Origin: Ciborinia camelliae
Taxonomy: Eukaryota; Ascomycota; Leotiomycetes; Helotiales; Sclerotiniaceae
Assembly: GCA_025890175.1 (NCBI GenBank)
Contig: JANPYM010000004.1
Span: forward strand, 1,309,134-1,373,133
DNA: 64,000 nucleotides
Direction: 5' to 3'
Made by a program: the position numbers and the translations under genes. The stretch's first letter is position 1. Every line of letters starts with the position of its first letter. The notes beneath the pieces are model-generated. The model saw only the letters and a program-made list of their open reading frames with translations, was not told the DNA's origin and did not search any database. Shown piece by piece: positions 56,601 through 64,000 of this stretch.

Positions 56601-59600
56601 CTATACCAAAGGATCTGGCAAGGATATTGGTATTGGACAGCAAAAAAGACATCAACTCTTCGATCTTCTTGAAATCGGTCCACATTCAGCTCTTCAGGGT
56701 CCGATTAAGGACACACTTGCCACAGTTGTCAATGTCAAAGAAATAAGTTATAACTCGGTGCTGAAGCGCAAGTCAAACGATATTCACACCTTTTTGAATG
56801 CTGTTGGAAGTTTGACTTGTCTCGGATATCCTATCAATATCATGAAGGTCAACATGGCCGATGATTACAGTCAATTGAAAGTTCTGGTAGATTTGCCTTC
56901 ATACCCATTTGATCATTCCACTCTCCATTGGCATGAGAGTGATCTGGGAAAGAACTATAGGCTTCGAAAACAGCCCCGTCTAGATCTTTTGGGAACTCAG
57001 ATTGCGAATTCAAATGGCCATGGTACGAAATGGCGAAAAATAACCAGGATCTCGGAAACGCCATGGGTTCAAGATCACGTAGTAAATGAATCGACAATCT
57101 ATCCGGCTGCTGGCATGCTTGTGATGGCAATTGAGGCTGCTAGACAAATTGCCAGTCCCGAAAAGAACTTGAAGGGCTACTTGATCAAGGATGCCTCATT
57201 TCTAGTCCCCTTGCGTCTTACATCTGATGATGACGGAGTTGAGTCAGTTTTCCACATCATTCCATTGGAAGACAAATTTGACAAGCTTTCTCTGTTTGCT
57301 AATTTCACACTATCCACACTCCAAAACGGAAAATGGGAGAAAAACTGCTTTGGAAAAATCCAAGTTCAATATGAGTCTCCAGAGCGAAGCCTAAGTCCGA
57401 CTTCGAGTTCCATAGCGAGTGTTATCAAACACGCAGTGAGAGAAGGCGTCTCAAGTTGCAATCAGATCATAGAACCAAACGAAATGTACAAAAGATTCGA
57501 GGAGATGGGACTGACATTTGGTCCAACATTCCAGACCTTGGATAAGATATCTATAGGACCAAATGTTGAAGCTTGTGCAGATATTAGAGCCTTCCGATGG
57601 ACCACGGCTGATCATTCAAACCATCCTCAAGACCATGTCATCCATCCTATTACACTTGATGCCATGCTTCAAACCATACTAGCTTCTCTTACTAGAGGAA
57701 CTAAACAGAAGCTACCAACTGCTGTTCCTACTCGTGTGGGATCAATATGGATCACGGGTAATAGCGTTAGTTATCCAAAAACAGATGTCATTCGCGTGTA
57801 TGGGAAAGTGGATGAGACATTGTCTCGAGGTAATATTTCAATGGCATACGCTGTTGATCGTGATACTGAAGACGCAATGGTCTCTATAACAGGCCTAGAA
57901 ACCACTTTCATAGATTCCAGGAGCAATACCAACGAAGTTATCAAAAAGCAGAAGCTCTGCTACAATATTGATTGGAAACCTGATATCGATTTATTGGACC
58001 AAGCTACAGCTAGAGAATATTGTCGACAAGGCGCCCCAATAAAAGATCTATCTCAATTTTACGAAGATATGTCTGTATTGCTAGCCCATTTTGGGCTTGA
58101 AATTCAAGAAAAGGTCGTATTTGCAGGACTGGATGGCTCTCGACCATACTATCAGAGATACATTCAATGGATAAATGCATACACTACGAGTTTGTGGCTT
58201 CCAACACACCAACAATATGATTTACAAAGCCCTACAGGTCGTGCTGAGCTCGAAGAAATCGAGCTGATCATGAAAAGTGTGGAGCGAGCCAATGCTGAGG
58301 GGAAAATGTTTGTGGAACTCGGTAGAAATATTGTCAATATTCTAAACGGAAACTTGGACCCATTAGAGATACTATTTCAGACCGATCTTGCATCAAAATA
58401 CTATCAAGAAGTTAACATTAGAGTTGAGACCACGCTAGCTCGTATAGTCGAGTTGATAGCTTACAAACGACCTGGGCTGAAAGTTCTCGAGATCGGAGCT
58501 GGCACGGGATCTACTACAGAGCATATTCTGAGATCTGCCATCATCCGCGGGGCAGATAATTACACCACGAGTGCGATTTCAGAGTATGATTTCACAGACA
58601 TTTCCCCTTCATTTTTCGAAACTGCCAGGCAAAAGTTTGAAAATAAAGAACCACGATTCAAATTCTTGCTTTTGGATGCCTCAATCGACCCAGAGGAGCA
58701 AGGTTATGAAGTTGGGAGATATGATCTCGTCATCGCTGCAAATGTTCTCCACGCCACCGAGAAACTGGATATTACGGTTCGCAATGTCCGGAAGTTGCTT
58801 AAGAAAAATGGCAAACTTGTACTGATTGAGATTACCGGAAATTCCTGGGCACCTCAGTTCGTCTTCGGAACTTTACCAGGATGGTGGCTTAGCACAGATG
58901 AATATCGCGCTTCAGGTCCTTGCATATCTAGTGATGAGTGGAATCACGTACTACACCGAAATGGATTTTCTGGGACAGATATGGTTGTCAATGACTGTGA
59001 TGATCCACGAAGTCAAGTTTGCAGTGTTATCGTCTCAACAGCCATTGATAATACCATTTCAATGCTACCACAGATTTTCATCGCTGTCGAACACAACCAG
59101 GTTAATACCGCTATTTCACAGGAGTTGATGAAGAAGCTTGCCTCTTGTGGACATCAGACGACGGGAGTTTTCCAAATTTCCGATCTGTCAAACCATGATC
59201 TTAGCAACAAATTTTGCATCTGCTTGGCTGAACTCGATTCTCCGTTGCTAGAATCACTCGATGAAGGCACCTTTTATGCAGTCCGATCCTTACCCACAAC
59301 TTGCAATGGTATGCTATGGGTGAGGAAAGAATGCCAAACCGATTCAGCGAAATTCAATATGATTGACGGCCTTGCTCGTGTGCTTAAAACTGAGTATAGC
59401 GATCAAAAGTTCGCCACCCTGGCACTTGAAAATTTTACTGATCCCCAGACGGTCGCAAGGAACATTTTACGAGTTTTCGAAAAGATCGTTTCAACAGAGC
59501 TCAGTGATTTGGACACGGAGTATCGGGAAAAGACCAATAAAATACTCATCAATAGAGCCATCGCGGCTGACTATCTGAATACCCATATTCTCAAAGCTGC

Positions 59601-61889
59601 GGAGCAGCAGCACACAGTATCACAAGCCGTAGGAAAGTCGCAACCACTTAGACTTGACATGAGCACTGTATCGCAATCTCCAATCTTCATCGAAGACTAT
59701 GAGACACAAATTGGAAGCAAAGAAATAGAAATTCAGGTTAAAGCAATTGGTTTGGATCCATATCAGTTTCACGCAGCAACGAAGGTTGGTTCTGGTAGTT
59801 TCATGGCAGGTTATGCAGGAGTCGTGACGAATTCTGGAAAAGAAGCCGACCTAAGAATTGGCGAAGAAGTGTATGGGATTTGTTCCGGAAATATCAATAC
59901 ACTCATAAGGGGCGAAAGCAGATTGTTCTCGAGACTTCCAAAGGGGCAATCTTTTGCATATGCTGCTGGAATATCTCTTCCTTTCTCGATTGCATACAAC
60001 GCACTAATTGAAGTGGCTGGCTTACGCAGAAATCAAACAGTCTTGATTCATTCTGCAGCCGATCCAATTGGACAGGCAGCTCTGACAATAGCTCAGTACA
60101 TTGGAGCTATTGCTTTCGTCACCGTCGATACCACTGATAAGAAGCAGCTGCTATTAAAGTCTTACAATGTACCTGAACATTGTATTTTCGACTCGCGAGA
60201 CTTCAGCTTTGCCGACCATATTCTGAGGATCACTGGATCTGGAGTTGACGTGGTACTGAACACTCTGCCAGACAGTGGACAGATTGCCTCGGCAGAATGT
60301 ACCGCGCCGCTCGGGCATTTCGTCCAGATGCACCAAATTGACATTAAAATTCAAAAAACTGCAGCCGACAGAAAACTTTCCGTTCATATCCAAGATTTGG
60401 CTATAGTCGCAAGGGCTCGGCCGGAGCAGATTCGTAGAACACTCGAAGCGATCTCTTTGCTAAGTAGAGGAGATATAGTGCGGCCGGCATCTCCTTTCGA
60501 GGCTCGTCCGATTTCGAAGATCATCGATGCCTTTCGAGACCTGAATAGTGAGAAGTATGTTGGCCAGACTGTGATTACCATTTCAGAGAACGATGTTGTA
60601 GAAGTAAGTATAGGATACCTGAGATGTTGATGCGGCTCCACTAATTCAATTTTAGTCTTTACTCAGAAAGAATCCAGACTACCAATTTGATCCAGATGCA
60701 ACGTACATAGTAGCTGGGGGATTCGGAGGTCTCGCAAGAAGTATTGCTCGTTGGATGGCTAGTAGAGGAGCTAAGAACCTGCTCCTACTCTCCCGTTCCG
60801 GTCCTCGAAAGATGCCAGCTCAAGAACTTATTAGAGATTTACAGAGCCAAGGGATTCGAGTCGAGTCCCCAAAATGCGACGTTACTTCATTCGAACAACT
60901 TTCCAAGTTACTGACCACATACAAGAACTTACTTCCACCGATAAAAGGGTGCTTTCAAGGGTCGATGGTCCTACAGGTAGGTTGATTGTCGTATCTGAAA
61001 CTTTTCTAGGCTGACACGATTTCAGGACACCGCCTTTGAGCAGATGAGTTATGATCAATGGTGCACCACTGTTCAACCCAGAGTTCAGGGCTCCTGGAAT
61101 CTTCATTCACTGCTGCCTAAAGGAATGGATTTCTTCATCCTACTTTCTTCGATAACAGGAGTTATAGGTACCGGTGGACAGGCCAACTATGCGGCAGGGA
61201 ATACTTTTATGGATGCACTTGCTTACACTCGACTTGCAGCAGGAGAAAAGGCAGTGTCGCTAGATCTCGGCTGGGTCGAATCTGCGGGGACAGTGGCCGA
61301 GAATAAAGATGTCGAGGAAGGGCTGGATTCTGCTGGGTTCCTCATTCCAATAACACAGGAAAGCTTGTGCGGCTTGTTGGATTACTACTGCAACCCTGCT
61401 CGAGAGATCAATGAGCTGAACTGTCAAACTGCCGTCGGAGTGGCCACTCCTGCCTATGCCAACGCGAAAGGCAAAGAGTTTCCCCTTGTCTTGAAAAGAT
61501 CGCTGTGGAGATCCCTCACTATCGGCGAAACTTTGGATAGCAGCCAATCTGACCCGGCCAGTGAGAACAAAAAATTGGACTATGCAGAGCTCCTGGCCAA
61601 AGCTAAGTCCATGCTTCAAGCTGTCAAAATTGTTGAAGCAGGGTTGTTGGAAAAGCTATCGGATGCTTTGGGTATTCGAGTGGATAGTATTGACCCATCA
61701 AAACCTATCCACGCCTACGGGGTTGATTCGCTCCTGGCGGTCAGTTTGAGGGGTTGGTTCAAAAAAGAGTTCCGTTCCAATATTTCCGTTTTTGATATTA
61801 TGGGAAATTCGAGCCTGGGAGCAGTAAGTAGCATGGTTGTAAGTAGAAGTAAATGGTTTTGTGGAGAAGTCGATAGGGCGCCGATGTAA
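53667..61889 (+). CDS. highly reducing type I polyketide synthase
   Basis: An iterative multidomain megasynthase. Seven exons, 53667-53954, 54004-54148, 54230-54932, 54984-55140, 55192-60603, 60656-60976 and 61026-61889, join to 2629 residues. KS (about 40-470) has DTACSSS with Cys 213, EAHGTGT and [12 protein letters not shown] (about 626-940) has VIGHSSGE with Ser 719. DH (about 1030-1310) has WVQDHVV with His 1060 and Asp 1254 in ITLDAML. The C-methyltransferase (about 1480-1690) has [14 protein letters not shown] (about 1920-2225) is present but has an odd nucleotide loop, [14 protein letters not shown] (about 2250-2440) has [14 protein letters not shown] and [14 protein letters not shown] has YGVDSL with Ser 2577. 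No thioesterase, reductase or acyltransferase follows, so release must act in trans. The product is expected to be a C-methylated, largely reduced chain. Confidence 0.95.
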
Positions 61890-62923
61890 ATTGTCCGGTA
61901 TGTTCCAAAGGTTTGTATCAACCTTGGAAGAGTTAGTTTAGTCCGTTTTTTACTTTAGATTGCGCGTATTGCAATATGTTATTGTCAAATTAGATAATTA
62001 TCTTGATTGCCATGATGAATAAAAGCATCGGGGTGAATGAGTGTGCTTTAAATTACACATATAGTTGAGACTACCCAATCACTGATAATGCCGCCCATGG
62101 AAGAGTGATTTAGCAGTGATGACATATATGCTGCGCATGAAGCAAGACACTTCCGCGAATCTATCCAGACTGCATTGATTTCCGGGTCGAATGCTGAAGC
62201 TGGAGGTGCCTTGGTGAATTTGTTGGACCTTCTGGCTCCAAGCTTTGGGCTTTATTTTTGGATGACAAGCCTTCAAAAGTATGAAACCAACATGTGATCC
62301 GCGCGATAGGTTAGATATATAAGTCACGTATTGAGAGCAGAATAGCATCTGCGCGTTTTGTGATAACCAAGTTTGAGTTTGAAAATGGGTCACGGGGTAC
62401 AGGGTCACGAAAATGATAATCTCACGCTTATGTAAGGTGGTTAATCAAACCCCGCTAAAATTCGAACGAGCTGGCAAACGCGTCGAGTCTTCAATCAATC
62501 ATGAAAACTTTACGCATCTTATGAAATGAAGTGGAGTGGAGTGGTCAATCCAACTTCTCCTACCAGATCATTTGATCGGCCACCATGATTAATAAGAGTC
62601 ATATCTTCTCAAAACATCGTCTTAGAATGATTCTCTATCAAAGTGAAATGCTCACAAGCTAAGTCAGCTGGTCATGAATTGCACCTGACTTTGACTGCTG
62701 AACATCACTGCCTCGAGTGTCGCAGATGTCAAAATGATAATATATAGCGGCCTTTTCACACCCACAAGTGGTTGTGCTTGCTATACCAAATTTCATTGCT
62801 AGAAAATACTACTCAACATTAACCACCCAGACTGCACTCGTTTTCCTTTGATACCATATCGTCCTTCGTCTAGATATTTGGAGGTCAAAGCAGTGTGCGC
62901 GCCTGTGCCCGCGCCTTTGCATA
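61890..62923. other. intergenic downstream of PKS
   Basis: About 1 kb. No gene is recognised; short open stretches show no conserved features. Confidence 0.55.
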
Positions 62924-63679
62924 ATGCCTCACTATCGCAGAAAATCAACATTATCGAGAGAAACATCGTCTAGCTCCTCTGAGTCTTCACGATCATCTAC
63001 CAATCGAAAGAGGTCACATAAATCGTCCCGCCATACTCGCTCTCATCGAAATCATACGCGAGATTGGGAGGACAGAATCAGAAAGGATGCCGAAGGGTTG
63101 TCTGGTGCAGTGGAGGGGGTGAAATTTGGGACGCACATTTACAAAACGGTCGAGAAACTCGAGAATCCTGTAAAGAAGCTCGGAAAACTTGTTCTCTGGA
63201 GTGCCCCGTTGATACTTGCAGGACTTGAGGTACGACATGAATGGCACCATCACGCACACAAGAGAAGGATGATGGAGAAGGAGTATGAGAAGGCACATTT
63301 GGAGATACAACTGCAATTGGGCAGAGATGGGAAGAAAGACAGTATTACACTTGAGGGGACGAAAACTCAAGAACCAGCGAAGGAAAAAGACAGAGAGGTC
63401 CTAGAATCTCCAGCTGATGAGGTACATATCCTTCCTTATCCTTCACAAGCTGAGCGTCGGAACGATCGCTCAAGACAATATCCTTCCCGACGAGATCTTG
63501 AAGGGTGCCAACCGTACTTGTTACCCCCCCTGGTTCCTGAAATGCCTGAAATACTGGCTCGAGATGGATGTGAAAATAGACGACCAAGAATTCGTGTCAA
63601 ACCACCAGGCTCTCGAGGGGTCAGCTTCCCACGAGTTCGATCATGGTCCGAATCTATTTACGAATATAGGAGATGGTAG
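62924..63679 (+). CDS. uncharacterised Ser/Arg-rich basic protein
   Basis: An open frame of 251 codons from ATG 62924. The first 45 residues are Ser/Arg/His-rich (SSSSSESSRSSTNRKRSHK), followed by a helical region (EDRIRKDAEGLSGAVEGVK). A short hydrophobic stretch (KLGKLVLWSAPLILAGLE, about 87-104) could be one membrane helix. A charged, His-rich helix (EWHHHAHKRRMMEKEYEK) follows. The C-terminal third is basic and Pro-rich. I do not recognise the family. A GTACAT donor candidate lies at 63421 and another open frame (63417-63785) overlaps the end, so the real C-terminus may differ. Expression evidence is needed to decide. No link to the PKS is evident. Confidence 0.6.
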   Translation: MPHYRRKSTLSRETSSSSSESSRSSTNRKRSHKSSRHTRSHRNHTRDWEDRIRKDAEGLSGAVEGVKFGTHIYKTVEKLENPVKKLGKLVLWSAPLILAGLEVRHEWHHHAHKRRMMEKEYEKAHLEIQLQLGRDGKKDSITLEGTKTQEPAKEKDREVLESPADEVHILPYPSQAERRNDRSRQYPSRRDLEGCQPYLLPPLVPEMPEILARDGCENRRPRIRVKPPGSRGVSFPRVRSWSESIYEYRRW

Positions 63680-64000
63680 GGGGATGGCGGAGAACAAGTC
63701 ACGTTTGCATGCATATCATATCCGTTCATATATAGACTTCATTGATGTTTCATTCGCAGGTGCAAGGTGGATGAACTTTGGATAGCTGTCGACATTCAAG
63801 GTCTAGATTCACTTCAATTTACATGTTCAAAGATGGCTTTGGTCGCACCGTTCTCACGTTTCTTGCACACTAGATGATGGAATATATGATTATACGTTTC
63901 TTGCTTTGGAGCTAGGAATAAAGCATCCTTTTTCTGCCATATGTTGATGACTGCTTCGATTATAACCATATGACAAAAGAATGTGTAGGGGTGGAATTGG
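63680..64000. other. 3' flank to window end
   Basis: Nothing further is recognised, apart from the possible alternative 3' exon of the preceding gene up to 63785. Confidence 0.5.

Noticed and set aside
63417..63785. Alternative 3' frame for the last gene
   Set aside because: It reads protein-like, but the best candidate splice (63421 to CAAG) leads to a stop rather than joining it. Kept as a doubt, not as a gene.

Overview
This is a filamentous ascomycete (Pezizomycotina) nuclear window. The evidence is short GT-AG introns of about 47-75 nt with CTAAC/CTGAC-like branch points, a Pezizomycotina-style 5S rRNA gene, a HapX-type bZIP, a seven-helix microbial-type opsin, PTH11-like membrane proteins and a highly reducing polyketide synthase. 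The AT-rich composition and gene families fit Leotiomycetes (Helotiales, Botrytis/Sclerotinia/Monilinia-like), but that placement is inference.

Layout. 1-4.5 kb: remains of a CorA-like gene with an in-frame stop, a short-chain dehydrogenase, and a secreted RNase T2. 5.07-5.66 kb: a TA-flanked inverted-repeat element. 5.9-12.8 kb: a housekeeping block of hapX, COG2, mitochondrial ribosomal protein uL1m and cytosolic glutamyl-tRNA synthetase. 12.8-19.9 kb: long non-coding stretches around an opsin gene, ending in a 172-bp TAGG microsatellite. 19.9-32 kb: a CASTOR/GATS-like ACT protein, a CID-domain splicing-type protein, a small DUF4748-like protein with three micro-exons, and a WD40 plus inositol-5-phosphatase protein. 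32.8-36.6 kb: a GFA-family gene and a GNAT gene, each interrupted by one in-frame TGA, separated by a 5S rRNA gene and a second inverted-repeat element. 37.4-43.5 kb: a MUP1-like amino-acid permease and a PTH11-like rhodopsin-domain membrane protein.

44.6-61.9 kb is the most interesting part: a putative secondary-metabolite cluster. It holds an ACC-synthase-like PLP enzyme, a 14-TM MFS transporter, a stand-alone adenylate-forming enzyme, an alpha/beta hydrolase, and a 2629-residue HR-PKS (KS-AT-DH-MT-ER-KR-ACP, no release domain). A plausible logic is that the PKS builds a methylated reduced chain, the hydrolase and/or adenylating enzyme release or activate it, the PLP enzyme adds or remodels an amino-acid-derived unit, and the MFS pump exports the product. 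A third inverted-repeat element sits in the promoter region between the PLP enzyme and the PTH11-like gene. The last gene (62.9 kb) is an unrecognised basic, Ser/Arg-rich protein.

Exon boundaries were worked out by eye from splice signals and reading-frame continuity. Domain names come from recognised motifs, not from database searches.
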